A stretch of DNA of 46,400 bases, taken from contig JAFLVC010000014.1 of assembly GCA_022508505.1 (NCBI GenBank), forward strand, positions 1 through 46,400, written 5' to 3'. Shown here in pieces: positions 34,002 through 42,138 of the stretch; within the stretch, counting starts at the first letter, position 1; each line of letters starts with the position of its first letter. A program made the translations under genes and the position numbers. Below the pieces are notes generated by a model, which was not told the origin of the DNA, ran no database searches, and saw only the letters and a program-made list of their open reading frames with translations. Source of the DNA: Clostridiales bacterium. Lineage in GTDB: Bacteria; Bacillota; Clostridia; Christensenellales; Pumilibacteraceae.

Positions 34002-35447
34002 ATGCGAGAGAAGTTCGACAAAATAGTAAACAGTCGCATCGGCAAAGGCATAGACAGGTTTATCAATACGCCTTGGTATTCCGCTGTCATTGCGGCGATA
34101 TGCATACTGTGCCACACGCTCGACATTCCGGTTGTCGGCGCTTTTTTGTTGACCTTAACTCTCGTACCGGCTCTCATATTCTGCAAAAACTCGTTTGTTT
34201 TGGTGCCGTTCCTGTTTATGTGCTCGTTTGTCATATCGGAGGACACCATGCCGCAATCGGGGTATTACGGCAGTGCGGGGAAGCTCGTGCCGCTGTGCCT
34301 TATGCTCGCAGTGCTTGCGGCGGCGCTCGTGTTCAACCTTGTCTACTACGGTAAATGGAAAAAAATATTCAAGCGCGCGCATCTTACCGTGTCGCTCGCG
34401 CTGTGCAGCGGAGTGTTGATTGTCGGCGGTTTGTTTTCTCCGACGTTTACGCTCGGCGGGATAGGGCTTGCGCTCGGTATCGGAGTCACGATGTTTTTTC
34501 CTTACGCGTTCTTGATAAACTGCGGGGAGTACGAGGGCAGGAAAACAATAGAGTATATAGCATGGGCGACGGTTGCCGCCGCTATAGTCATAGGCGCGGC
34601 GGTATTCGAACAGTACGCCGTCCACGGCTTTAAAATAGGCAATAAGCGCGCAGATCTTCAATTCGGTTACGCTATTTCAAACACGGCGGCCGCGATAGTC
34701 GTTCTCGCAATCCCGCTGACGTTCTACTTCGTCTATAAATATAAATACGGCTTTTTGTTCCTGCTGCTCGTTGCTCTCGAGCTGTTTATAATAGTCGCGA
34801 CATATTCGCGCGCTACGCTTGTCGTCGCCGTGCCGGGGACGGCAATCGTCGCGGTGTGGTTGTGCTTTAAAAAGAAGTCGGGACGGCTCGCGTATTGGAT
34901 TGCATGCGGCGTCGCGGCAGTCGGAGTCATTGCGCTTGCCGTGCTGTTCAGAAACAGAATTTGGAGCATAGTTTCAGCTGTGTTCGACGGAAATATCAGC
35001 TCGAGCGGGCGAGTAACAATTTGGAAGGAAGGGTTTATTGCGTGGAAGGATAGCCCGTTTTTGGGCGTCGGGTTGCAGTTTTTGCAGCTCGGCGGGCGGC
35101 GGTATTATTCGTTCCACTGTACGCCGCTGACGTATCTGTATTGCGCGGGGCTTGTGGGGCTTGTCGCGTACGGCTATCACAGGTATAAGACGGTGCGGCT
35201 CACATTTGCGGCAAAGCTTACCGCAGAGCGAGTGTTCGTCGCGCTTAGCGTGCTCGCAATGGTTTTTAACGCGCTCCTCGATATAGCTATGACGCTTCCG
35301 CCAAATCTTTTGTACTATTCGACGCTTCTCGCGCTTATCGAAGCGGACGTCAAGCACGTAAAATCATCCTCGGCGGAGATAGACGAGTTGCCCGAGGAGC
35401 AAAATATCGAAAATAATGTCGAAGGTGAAGCTAATGAGCGGGTGTAA
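34002..35447 (+). CDS. O-antigen ligase/polymerase-like membrane protein
   Basis: A 481-residue protein with about ten to twelve membrane helices. The Wzy-type core is visible: the helix end TYSRATLVV and the outer loop SSSGRVTIWKEGFIAWKDSPFLGVG, the conserved pattern of O-antigen ligase family enzymes that join or polymerise surface polysaccharide. No other polysaccharide genes flank it. The ATG falls directly at the predicted transcription start, so the mRNA is probably leaderless. No ribosome site is seen. Its end overlaps the Mrp gene by 14 bases. Confidence 0.85.
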   Translation: MREKFDKIVNSRIGKGIDRFINTPWYSAVIAAICILCHTLDIPVVGAFLLTLTLVPALIFCKNSFVLVPFLFMCSFVISEDTMPQSGYYGSAGKLVPLCLMLAVLAAALVFNLVYYGKWKKIFKRAHLTVSLALCSGVLIVGGLFSPTFTLGGIGLALGIGVTMFFPYAFLINCGEYEGRKTIEYIAWATVAAAIVIGAAVFEQYAVHGFKIGNKRADLQFGYAISNTAAAIVVLAIPLTFYFVYKYKYGFLFLLLVALELFIIVATYSRATLVVAVPGTAIVAVWLCFKKKSGRLAYWIACGVAAVGVIALAVLFRNRIWSIVSAVFDGNISSSGRVTIWKEGFIAWKDSPFLGVGLQFLQLGGRRYYSFHCTPLTYLYCAGLVGLVAYGYHRYKTVRLTFAAKLTAERVFVALSVLAMVFNALLDIAMTLPPNLLYYSTLLALIEADVKHVKSSSAEIDELPEEQNIENNVEGEANERV

Positions 35448-36267
35448 TCACGATTGTTCGAGCTGTTCGTCTAAGTGCGATCAAGCTCCGCAAAAGGAAA
35501 ACACGCACAAGCTGTCGAGAGTGCAGCGCGTGATTGCCGTTATGAGCGGAAAGGGCGGCGTAGGTAAGTCTGCGGTAACCGGAATGCTGACCGTCGCAAT
35601 GCGCAAAAAGGGTTATACGTGTGCCGTCCTCGACGCCGATATAACGGGAGCGTCGATACCCAAGATGTTCGGCGTTAAAGGCGGTGTGACGGGCGACGGT
35701 ACGGGCATTTTTGCCGCGAAAACGTCGTCGGATATTCGGATAATGTCGTCCAATCTGCTCCTCGAAAACGAGACCGACCCCGTAGTATGGCGCGGCCCGA
35801 TAATCGCAGGCATGGTCAAGCAGTTCTGGACGGACGTGATATGGGGCGACGTCGACTACATGTTCGTCGACTGTCCGCCGGGAACAGGCGACGTGCCGCT
35901 CACAGTCTTCCAATCGATTAAGGTCGACGGAATAGTCGTCGTTACGACGCCGCAGGAGCTCGTTTCGATGATAGTAGAAAAGGCTGTCAAGATGGCAAAC
36001 CTCATGCACATTCCCGTATTGGGGCTCGTCGAAAACATGAGCTACGTCGTTTGCCCCGACTGCGGCAAAAAGATGCACCTGTTCGGCTCGGGCAAGACCG
36101 AAAAAATCGCAAAAAAATTCGGGCTGCCGCTGCTTGCCGAAATCCCGTACGACTCGAAAATCGTCGAGGCGAGCGACGGCGGAAAGCTCGACAAGCTCGA
36201 CGTCGATTACGCGGACGCAGCTGTCGACATTTTGGAAAGCGGCTTGCCGGTAAATAAGCGCAAATAA
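35434..36267 (+). CDS. Mrp/NBP35-type Fe-S cluster carrier ATPase
   Basis: A 277-residue cytoplasmic P-loop protein that carries Fe-S clusters. The N-terminus has four cysteines (Cys4, 8, 11, 15). The deviant Walker A is SGKGGVGKS (Lys40 and Lys45), followed by DADITGASIPKMFG, DCPPGTGDVPL, and the cluster-bridging CxxC in VVCPDCGKK. I chose ATG 35434 over ATG 35416 because AAGGTGA is correctly spaced. It lies within the end of the preceding gene, hence coupled translation. Confidence 0.93.
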   Translation: MSGCNHDCSSCSSKCDQAPQKENTHKLSRVQRVIAVMSGKGGVGKSAVTGMLTVAMRKKGYTCAVLDADITGASIPKMFGVKGGVTGDGTGIFAAKTSSDIRIMSSNLLLENETDPVVWRGPIIAGMVKQFWTDVIWGDVDYMFVDCPPGTGDVPLTVFQSIKVDGIVVVTTPQELVSMIVEKAVKMANLMHIPVLGLVENMSYVVCPDCGKKMHLFGSGKTEKIAKKFGLPLLAEIPYDSKIVEASDGGKLDKLDVDYADAAVDILESGLPVNKRK

Positions 36268-36271
36268 ATTT

Positions 36272-36298
36272 AAAGGCGGGGCAACGTCCCGCCTTTTT
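36272..36298. terminator. Terminator after mrp-like gene
   Basis: AAAGGCGGG (36272-36280), loop GCAACGT, CCCGCCTTT (36288-36296), T run. The A run on the left lets it also end the minus-strand glycosylase gene. Confidence 0.87.
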
Positions 36299-36299
36299 A

Positions 36300-36812
36300 C
36301 TATAAATATTCGTTAATAACTTTGTACGCTTCGATTAAGTCGTCGAGCTTTGCGGCGCAGTTTAGCGGGCTTGTGGACGGCAGGCGAGTTGCGGCGGCTA
36401 TGTGTTTATTGTTGTGCTGTCTGTTGTATCTAAGTAAAAGTTCGTGCGCCTTGCCGCCGGTTGTGAAAACCTTGACTATGTTTTCGTGCTTATTCAGTAA
36501 GCCAACGATGTCATTATAAACGACGTTTTTTATCGTGCTGTCGTTTGCGCCGACTATGTCGCAGCTGTCTATGACGTCCCAGAGCGCTATGCCGTGGGTG
36601 AGAGCGAGCTTTTTGCGATCGTCGTTGCCGGCGCATAGAGGCGCATTGAGAACTGCGGACAGCACCTGCCAAAACCTGTTTTGCGGGTGCGCGTAGTAAA
36701 ACCGCGCTTCCGAAGATTTTGGCGAAAGCATGGAGCCGAGGACGAGTACTTTGCTGTTAAAGTCGACGATAGGCGGAACTTCGCCGTGCGTCGCGTGTCT
36801 TATATTGTTCAT
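36300..36812 (-). CDS. DNA-deoxyinosine glycosylase-like (uracil-DNA glycosylase superfamily)
   Basis: A 170-residue base-excision repair enzyme by similarity. PPIVDFNSKVLVLGSMLSP is the superfamily motif 1 region, YYAHPQNRFWQVLS follows, and RLPSTSPLN is the motif 2 region (usually STSPA). The family removes hypoxanthine or uracil from DNA. The frame is open from 36875, but a minus-strand terminator hairpin at 36818-36846 and the family's usual start favour the ATG at 36812. No good ribosome site is visible there, so the start is uncertain. Confidence 0.8.
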   Translation of the reverse strand: MNNIRHATHGEVPPIVDFNSKVLVLGSMLSPKSSEARFYYAHPQNRFWQVLSAVLNAPLCAGNDDRKKLALTHGIALWDVIDSCDIVGANDSTIKNVVYNDIVGLLNKHENIVKVFTTGGKAHELLLRYNRQHNNKHIAAATRLPSTSPLNCAAKLDDLIEAYKVINEYL

Positions 36813-36817
36813 GATAC

Positions 36818-36846
36818 AAAAAAGCTCGAACATATTATGTCCGAGC
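36818..36846 (-). terminator. Minus-strand terminator directly upstream of glycosylase start
   Basis: Read on the minus strand: GCTCGGACAT, loop AAT, ATGTTCGAGC (one G-T pair), then TTTTTT. It lies about 64 bases after the stop of the membrane-protein gene and probably ends it; it could also attenuate read-through into the glycosylase. Confidence 0.7.
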
Positions 36847-36909
36847 AAATATTGTTTTGACGTGCCGCTAAGCACATAAGTCGAACATAGCTGCGCTCGA
36901 ATGTAATGC

Positions 36910-37386
36910 CTATGCCAAAATTGCCAATGCGATCAAATAACAAATAACAAAGCAAATTCCTGTCATAAGAACTGAAATCAGGATTTTTAAGAGGATATTA
37001 TCGACTTTTCTTACCGCAAACATAGTGAGTACGAGAAACACGCCGCCGATAGCACCGCCGATAGCACCGCCGACGACGGGGAGGATTCTGCACAGCGCAA
37101 CACTGTTTCCCCAAACCAAAATCAGAATAAATGGCGGGAAGGCTAATAAGTATTCATACCACTTGCAAGGCGGCGTCAGGGTGATGGTTTCCGCACCTAT
37201 CGTGGCTGTCGTGCCGCGAAAAAAGTTGCCGGTCAGCGTGACGGTCTCGCCGTCGGCAGTCTGAAAAACGTTCTTAGCCGTCTTTTCGAGCTGCTGCCCG
37301 TTTATAAGCAAACTCTTTTTTCCCGTCCAGGGGCTTTCGACGTAGGTTATTTCGCCTAATCGCTCATGCTGAATGACGCACTTCAT
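36910..37386 (-). CDS. Small membrane protein, unknown
   Basis: A 158-residue protein. The first 75 residues are beta-rich and soluble (GEITYVESPWTGKKSLLING...); three hydrophobic segments follow (YLLAFPPFILILVWGNSVAL, ILPVVGGAIGGAIGGVFLVL and LLKILISVLMTGICFVICYL). The GGAIGGAIGG stretch comes from a 12-base tandem duplication (GCCGATAGCACC twice on the plus strand). GAGGTGA precedes the ATG. I do not recognise a named family. It has its own promoter and terminator. Confidence 0.75.
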   Translation of the reverse strand: MKCVIQHERLGEITYVESPWTGKKSLLINGQQLEKTAKNVFQTADGETVTLTGNFFRGTTATIGAETITLTPPCKWYEYLLAFPPFILILVWGNSVALCRILPVVGGAIGGAIGGVFLVLTMFAVRKVDNILLKILISVLMTGICFVICYLIALAILA

Positions 37387-37408
37387 AATTCACCTCGATT
37401 TTTGTTCT

Positions 37409-37437
37409 ATTATAAACCTACTATTTTACAAAGTCAA
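37409..37437 (-). promoter_or_regulatory. Promoter of small membrane protein gene
   Basis: Minus strand TTGACT (37437-37432), 17-base spacer, TATAAT (37414-37409), 22 bases before the ATG. Confidence 0.85.
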
Positions 37438-37446
37438 TAATTTTCG

Positions 37447-37488
37447 ATAAAAAGAACAACCCAAGTCTACAAAGTGTCGACTTGGGTT
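37447..37488 (-). terminator. Terminator of serine recombinase gene
   Basis: AACCCAAGTC (37458-37467) and GACTTGGGTT (37479-37488) form a perfect 10-bp stem. On the minus strand GTTCTTTTT follows. It overlaps the recombinase stop codon. A symmetric site right beside a serine recombinase could also be part of an attachment site. Confidence 0.7.
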
Positions 37489-38954
37489 TTACATGGTACA
37501 GCGAGCGATTTGAAACCCGAATTTTTGGCGGCCGCTATCTCGGAAAAGTATACCGTTTTTGTACCGCCTTTAAAGTTAAGGGTAATATCGAATCTGTCGT
37601 CATAAAGGTAAATTGCGTTGACAAACCCGTCAATTAGCCGCTGTTTTCCTTCTGTCGTGCTAACGTCAAGGTCTCTAAACTGCTCCAAACCGTATGGAAT
37701 TTGATCTTTTGTAAGGAATGGCTTTTTGATTTGCTCTTGCAAAATAGCTATCTTGATTTCTTTCTTTTTCTTTTCAAGCTGATTAAGTCTGTCTTTTGTA
37801 GTGTCGGTGATGATGCCTTGCTCGATAGCACTCATAAGATTTTCAATGCGCTTTTCAATGTCGGCGAGCTGTCCTTTCAGGTGGGGTATTCTCGGATTTT
37901 CTTCACCTTGCAATCTGAAAGCAGTTTCCGAAAGATAATTCAACAACTCGTCATTTTGTAGAATTTCCATAGCGTTTTTAACTACTAAATCTTCTATCCA
38001 TTCTTTCCGCACCGGCTTCTTATCGCAGATATGTACCTTTTTGGTGTTAGCGCATTTGTAGTAACGGTAAACCTTTGACGTGCCCATTCCGCTTTCGCCG
38101 ATCATGTGCGCTTTGCATTTGCCACAGAAAAGTTTTAGCGTAAGCAAATAATCTTCATCCGCTTTGTGCCTTGTCGGAGCTTTCTTATTGGTTTCCAAAC
38201 GCCGTTGCACCTTCTCGAATAGCTCATCAGATATAAGCCTGGGAATACAGTTCGGGACTACAATATCTCGGAATTTAAGCTCACCCAAATAACGACGGTT
38301 GGATAACATTCTTTGAACTGCCATTATGTTGATTTTGCCACCGCGATAGGAGAGTATCTTCTTTTCGTCCAGATAATCGACAATGTTCTTTACCGTTTTG
38401 CCGTCGGCATACATGGTAAATATTTCCACAAGGATAGGGGCATATGTTTCGTGCGGTTCAAACCTTCTTTCCGCATTGAGTTTGTACCCAAAAGTAATTT
38501 GCCCGCCATTGTTTATTCCTTTTAGCGCATTTTCGGTCATACCGCGCACAACCTTTTCGGCAAGCTCGGCTGAATAGTATTCCGCCATGCCTTCCAAAAC
38601 CGATTCAAGAAGTATGCCTTCCGAGCCTTCGGCTATCGTTTCCTTTGCGGACACAACCTTAACTCCATTTTTGCGGAGTAGGGCTTTATAGTGTGCGCTG
38701 TCATAACGGTTGCGCGAAAAGCGGTCTAACTTCCAAACTATGATACAGTCGAAAGCGTGCTTGTAGCTGTCCTTTATCATTTTCTGAAATTCGGGACGGT
38801 GGTCTGTTTTTGCGGAAAGCGAACGGTCTATATATGTTTTGATAACATCAATTCCTGCGTGTTCGGCAAACTCCATACATTCACGGAGCTGACCTTCAAT
38901 GCTTTCTTCTCTTTTGTTATCCGAACTGTATCGTGCGTAAATTACTGCTCTCAT
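37467..38954 (-). CDS. Large serine recombinase (site-specific integrase)
   Basis: A 495-residue enzyme that cuts and rejoins DNA at attachment sites. The resolvase catalytic domain (1 to about 145) has the active-site Ser10/Ser11 (YARYSSDN) and the arginines in KLDRFSRNRYDS. The recombinase domain (about 160-265; GYKLN... and RMLSNRRYLGEL), a zinc beta-ribbon (CGKCKAHM...YYKCANTKK...CDKK) and a coiled coil (about 355-420) follow. The length and order are typical of integrative elements and phages of Clostridia. It shares four bases with the Xre gene and is probably co-transcribed from the promoter at 39351-39379. Confidence 0.95.
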   Translation of the reverse strand: MRAVIYARYSSDNKREESIEGQLRECMEFAEHAGIDVIKTYIDRSLSAKTDHRPEFQKMIKDSYKHAFDCIIVWKLDRFSRNRYDSAHYKALLRKNGVKVVSAKETIAEGSEGILLESVLEGMAEYYSAELAEKVVRGMTENALKGINNGGQITFGYKLNAERRFEPHETYAPILVEIFTMYADGKTVKNIVDYLDEKKILSYRGGKINIMAVQRMLSNRRYLGELKFRDIVVPNCIPRLISDELFEKVQRRLETNKKAPTRHKADEDYLLTLKLFCGKCKAHMIGESGMGTSKVYRYYKCANTKKVHICDKKPVRKEWIEDLVVKNAMEILQNDELLNYLSETAFRLQGEENPRIPHLKGQLADIEKRIENLMSAIEQGIITDTTKDRLNQLEKKKKEIKIAILQEQIKKPFLTKDQIPYGLEQFRDLDVSTTEGKQRLIDGFVNAIYLYDDRFDITLNFKGGTKTVYFSEIAAAKNSGFKSLAVPCKTQVDTL

Positions 38955-39322
38955 TTATTTTGTTCCTCCATAATACGCAAAAGCGTTTCCTTTAACTGCG
39001 CGTTGGCAGGGGAAGCAGGATCAAAACACATTTCGATTAGCTCTTGTATTTGTCCTTGATTTTTCCATACTTTCGGCTGAAAGTTATACAGCTTGCCTTG
39101 CGGATTGTCCGTTCTGCCAAAAAGATAGTCAAGTGAAATGTCAAAAAAATCGGCGTACTGCATAAGCACTCCATATGGCGGGAATGATTGACCGCTTTCA
39201 TAGCGGAAGATTGCAGGCTGCTCGATGTTCTCCAAAAGAGCTGCAAGTTTCGCTTGGGATAGCTTAATACCTTCTCGGAGTTCTCTCATTCTATTAGCTA
39301 CAATGGTAGGTTTTTCTTTCAT
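38951..39322 (-). CDS. Xre-family repressor
   Basis: A 123-residue protein with a Cro/C1 helix-turn-helix at about 8-66 (MRELREGIKLSQAKLAALLE...EQPAIFRYESGQSFP). The C-terminal half is short and helical. It is transcribed ahead of the recombinase with an ATGA overlap, so it probably controls recombinase expression and with it excision of the element; that is inference from position. GAGAGT precedes the ATG, about 22 bases from the predicted start point. Confidence 0.87.
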   Translation of the reverse strand: MKEKPTIVANRMRELREGIKLSQAKLAALLENIEQPAIFRYESGQSFPPYGVLMQYADFFDISLDYLFGRTDNPQGKLYNFQPKVWKNQGQIQELIEMCFDPASPANAQLKETLLRIMEEQNK

Positions 39323-39350
39323 ATATACTCTCTATATTAAAATCGTATTA

Positions 39351-39379
39351 AGAATATCACAAAAGTAGATTAATGTCAA
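39351..39379 (-). promoter_or_regulatory. Promoter of repressor-recombinase operon
   Basis: Minus strand TTGACA (39379-39374), 17-base spacer, TATTCT (39356-39351). Confidence 0.82.
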
Positions 39380-39480
39380 GTGGTATTAGGTGGTTTAACA
39401 AGAATTCATCCTTATTCGAGAACATGAACTACTTTGTAGATACTTGACGAAAAATTCTTTAAATCAAATATTATTTTCGC

Positions 39481-39510
39481 TTGACTTTTATTTTTGCATT
39501 GTGATATAAT
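39481..39510 (+). promoter_or_regulatory. Promoter of AbrB-ABC operon
   Basis: TTGACT (39481-39486), 18-base spacer, TATAAT (39505-39510). The start at about 39518 coincides with a set of 9-base direct repeats. Confidence 0.8.
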
Positions 39511-39517
39511 TTCCTAA

Positions 39518-39544
39518 AAGTAAGATAAGTAAGATTTGTAAGAA
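39518..39544 (+). repeat. Three 9-base direct repeats at the transcription start
   Basis: AAGTAAGAT, AAGTAAGAT, TTGTAAGAA follow each other without gaps (shared core GTAAGA). They lie between the -10 box and the AbrB gene, a fitting place for autoregulation. Confidence 0.65.
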
Positions 39545-39557
39545 AGGAGTATTTTTA

Positions 39558-39779
39558 ATGGGCGACGAACAAGATAAGTTTATTTGGACGACAAAATTGT
39601 CTGGCAAAGGACAAATTGTTCTTCCGAAACAAGCGCGAGAAGTATTCGGCTTTAACGAAGGCGACACTTTGATTTTGCTTGGCGATAAACAAAGAGGTAT
39701 TGCTATTGCAAAATATGACGACTATTTGAAGTTTGCCGAAGAAATTTTTAAGGCTAAAAACGGGGACAATAATGATTGA
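39558..39779 (+). CDS. AbrB/SpoVT-type transition regulator
   Basis: A 73-residue DNA-binding protein with the swapped-hairpin fold (TKLSGKGQIVLPKQAREVFG, then EGDTLILLGD). AAAGGAGT precedes the ATG. It overlaps the ABC ATPase gene by eight bases and probably regulates this three-gene operon, perhaps through the direct repeats upstream. Small AbrB proteins paired with ABC-2 exporters are common in Clostridia. Confidence 0.9.
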   Translation: MGDEQDKFIWTTKLSGKGQIVLPKQAREVFGFNEGDTLILLGDKQRGIAIAKYDDYLKFAEEIFKAKNGDNND

Positions 39780-40482
39780 AATTAAAGGCATAACAAAGAA
39801 GTATTCAAAAGTTGTTGCCGTTGATAACGTGTTATTTTCAATAAACGACAACGAGTGCTTTGCTTTGCTCGGACTTAACGGTGCAGGCAAATCCACTTTG
39901 ATAAACATTCTTTCAACCGGACTTTTACCGACTTCCGGAACGGCAACGATAAACGGTTTTGACCTATTGGGAGAAAGGGATAATATCCGAAAGATAATCA
40001 ATATTTCTCCGCAGGAAAGCGCTGTGGCTAAAAACCTAACCGTCAGAGAAAACTTGGAATTAATAGCTTCTCTATATGGCATCGAAAACAGAAGAAGCAA
40101 AATCGACGCTATCATAGATAAATTTGCGCTTAAAGAAAAAGAAAATGTGCAGTGTAAGAAACTCAGCGGCGGACAACTCCGCAGAGTTAGTATAGCGCTT
40201 GCAATGATTACGGAACCAAAAATACTTTTCCTTGACGAGCCGACGCTTGGGCTTGACGTAAAATCTCGCAAAACCTTATGGGAAATAATAAAAGAAATCA
40301 AAGACAACTTAACTATTCTGCTCACTACCCACTATTTGGAAGAAGTTGAGTTTTTGGCAGACCGAATCGGCATAATAAGTCGTGGTAAAATGCAGGTAAT
40401 CGGATCTCGTGACGAAATCGTCAATAACTGCAAAACGGACAGTCTTGAATCCGCTTTTATTATGCTGACGGAGGAAGAATGA
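39772..40482 (+). CDS. ABC transporter ATP-binding protein
   Basis: A 236-residue ATPase of the drug/antimicrobial-exporter (ABC-2) group. Walker A is GLNGAGKST (Lys40), the signature LSGGQLRRVS, Walker B ILFLDEPTLGLD, and the switch histidine TTHYLEE. The start at ATG 39772 has GGGGA upstream; an earlier in-frame ATG at 39733 lies inside AbrB and would add residues not found in the family. It overlaps the permease gene by four bases. The substrate is unknown; lipids or peptides are usual. Confidence 0.93.
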   Translation: MIEIKGITKKYSKVVAVDNVLFSINDNECFALLGLNGAGKSTLINILSTGLLPTSGTATINGFDLLGERDNIRKIINISPQESAVAKNLTVRENLELIASLYGIENRRSKIDAIIDKFALKEKENVQCKKLSGGQLRRVSIALAMITEPKILFLDEPTLGLDVKSRKTLWEIIKEIKDNLTILLTTHYLEEVEFLADRIGIISRGKMQVIGSRDEIVNNCKTDSLESAFIMLTEEE

Positions 40483-41222
40483 TGAAAAATTGCTTGGTCT
40501 TGTCGCAAAGAAATATCAAGGAAATGCTGAGAGAGCCTTTAAGTTTGGTTTTTTGTTTAGGCTTTCCGCTTGTTATGCTACTACTAATGCAGTTGATATT
40601 TACCAATATGGAATTTGTTTCGGCTAATTTTGAAATTGCAAACTATACCGCAGGAATTTGTGTTTTCGGGTACACATTTATTTGCTTATTTGTCGCTATG
40701 CAAATTTCATCCGATAAAAACACTTCGTTTATCAAACGTATCAATATTTCTCCGATTAGTAAGTTCACTTATTACGGCAGTTTTTTTCTTTCCGCTTTGC
40801 CTATGGCACTCATTCAAACCGTGCTATTTTTTTTGATAGCTCTGATTTTTAAGTTTCCATTCGGTATAAACCTTCTTTTAAGCATTATATATCTATTGCC
40901 ATCTGCTTTTTTCTATATCTGCATAGGCATTTTAATAGGATGCATTTGTAAAAACGAAAAACAAACGGGCCCGTTAACATCTATTTTTATTTCGCTTACG
41001 GGAATATTCGGTGGGGTGTTTATGCCTGTAAGTGCGTTTTCGGGCGGATTTGCGACATTTATAAATTTGCTGCCATTCGGTCATTCTGTCTTAATTGCAA
41101 GCGAAATTCATTCGGTCGGCGCAAAATGTATTTATCCGCACATTCTCTATTTGCTATTTTATACTTTACTCTTGATAGCGACGGTTGCAATTATTGAGAA
41201 AGTCGGAAGCAAAAAAAAGTAA
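40479..41222 (+). CDS. ABC-2 type permease
   Basis: A 247-residue membrane protein with six helices (LVFCLGFPLVMLLLMQLIF, TAGICVFGYTFICLFVAM, LSALPMALIQTVLFFLIALI and others) and the ABC-2 signature (LTSIFISLTGIFGGVFMPVS). GGAGGAAGA lies just before two adjacent ATG codons (40479 and 40482). It should form an exporter with the ATPase. No terminator is visible in the 177 bases that follow. Confidence 0.9.
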   Translation: MMKNCLVLSQRNIKEMLREPLSLVFCLGFPLVMLLLMQLIFTNMEFVSANFEIANYTAGICVFGYTFICLFVAMQISSDKNTSFIKRINISPISKFTYYGSFFLSALPMALIQTVLFFLIALIFKFPFGINLLLSIIYLLPSAFFYICIGILIGCICKNEKQTGPLTSIFISLTGIFGGVFMPVSAFSGGFATFINLLPFGHSVLIASEIHSVGAKCIYPHILYLLFYTLLLIATVAIIEKVGSKKK

Positions 41223-41335
41223 TATGCCATACCACGAAATGTTCCATTAAAAAGCATCTACCGAAAAATGATAGATAATTATGCCATAATGAACATTTTG
41301 CTACGGAGCGTTGCCCTTTTGCAAGCGATTTCTTC

Positions 41336-41364
41336 TTGTATTGTGCTTTTTATTTTGATACAAT
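41336..41364 (+). promoter_or_regulatory. Promoter of second island Xre gene
   Basis: TTGTAT (41336-41341), 17-base spacer, TACAAT (41359-41364). Confidence 0.6.
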
Positions 41365-41399
41365 ATTACCGATAAAAAATATTCGGAGAAAAAACCGAA

Positions 41400-42026
41400 A
41401 TGGAAGAAACAAAGATGACATTGGGCGAAAAGCTTAAAACCGCTCGAAAAAGTGCAGGACTTACACAAGAACAGCTTGCAGATAAGCTTTCGGTTTCAAG
41501 GCAGGCGATTACAAAATGGGAATCCGATAAAGGGATGCCCGATATCGATAATTTGAAACACTTGTCAAAGCTACTTGGAGTCAGCCTCGATTATCTCCTT
41601 GACAACTGGAAACAAATCGATCTTTCCTTTATGAGAGAAGCAATCAATCTCGACGCTTATAACTATAAACGAAAAAAGGGCGGAAGATGGACGAAAAAAA
41701 CGGGCAAAAAAGATATGATTGTCAGAGAAAAATTCCCCAATGCGGAAATACACGCGCTAATCGGCAAGCAAATATTGATGCGTGGCGAGAAGATTTCGGA
41801 CAATGTATTCGGATTTACTTTTTTCGCTTTCGGCATCCCAGATTTTTTAAACGGGATAAAAAATACAGATAAAGAGTTTTATTTGGTAAATGACGCGGAC
41901 AAACAGTATTTCGTAACCGTAACGGACGAATTTATTGAAAGCAGACAGCTGACGGAGAAAATTTCGCAAAAGAAATTTAAAATGGGTAATTTTATGTTTA
42001 TAATGTGTAACTACTTAATCCCTTAA
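41400..42026 (+). CDS. Xre-family regulator with unknown C-terminal domain
   Basis: A 208-residue protein. Residues about 7-62 are a Cro/C1 helix-turn-helix (SAGLTQEQLADKLSVSRQAITKWES). A basic stretch (NYKRKKGGRWTKKTGKKD) leads to a C-terminal domain of about 110 residues that I do not recognise (HALIGKQILMRGEKIS..., FYLVNDADKQYFVTVTD). GGAG lies 11 bases before the ATG. The gene stands alone. Confidence 0.83.
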   Translation: MEETKMTLGEKLKTARKSAGLTQEQLADKLSVSRQAITKWESDKGMPDIDNLKHLSKLLGVSLDYLLDNWKQIDLSFMREAINLDAYNYKRKKGGRWTKKTGKKDMIVREKFPNAEIHALIGKQILMRGEKISDNVFGFTFFAFGIPDFLNGIKNTDKEFYLVNDADKQYFVTVTDEFIESRQLTEKISQKKFKMGNFMFIMCNYLIP

Positions 42027-42081
42027 TTTAAAAAAGTTTTACATATTTTGCATAATTTAAAAGACAAAGAATGAAAACCGT

Positions 42082-42110
42082 TTGTTCTTTTGTAACATTT
42101 ATGCTATAAT
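42082..42110 (+). promoter_or_regulatory. Promoter of nucleotidyltransferase gene
   Basis: TTGTTC (42082-42087), 17-base spacer, TATAAT (42105-42110). The start at about 42117 rules out earlier in-frame starts. Confidence 0.7.
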
Positions 42111-42138
42111 GATTTTCGACAACTTGAGGTACTGCAAC

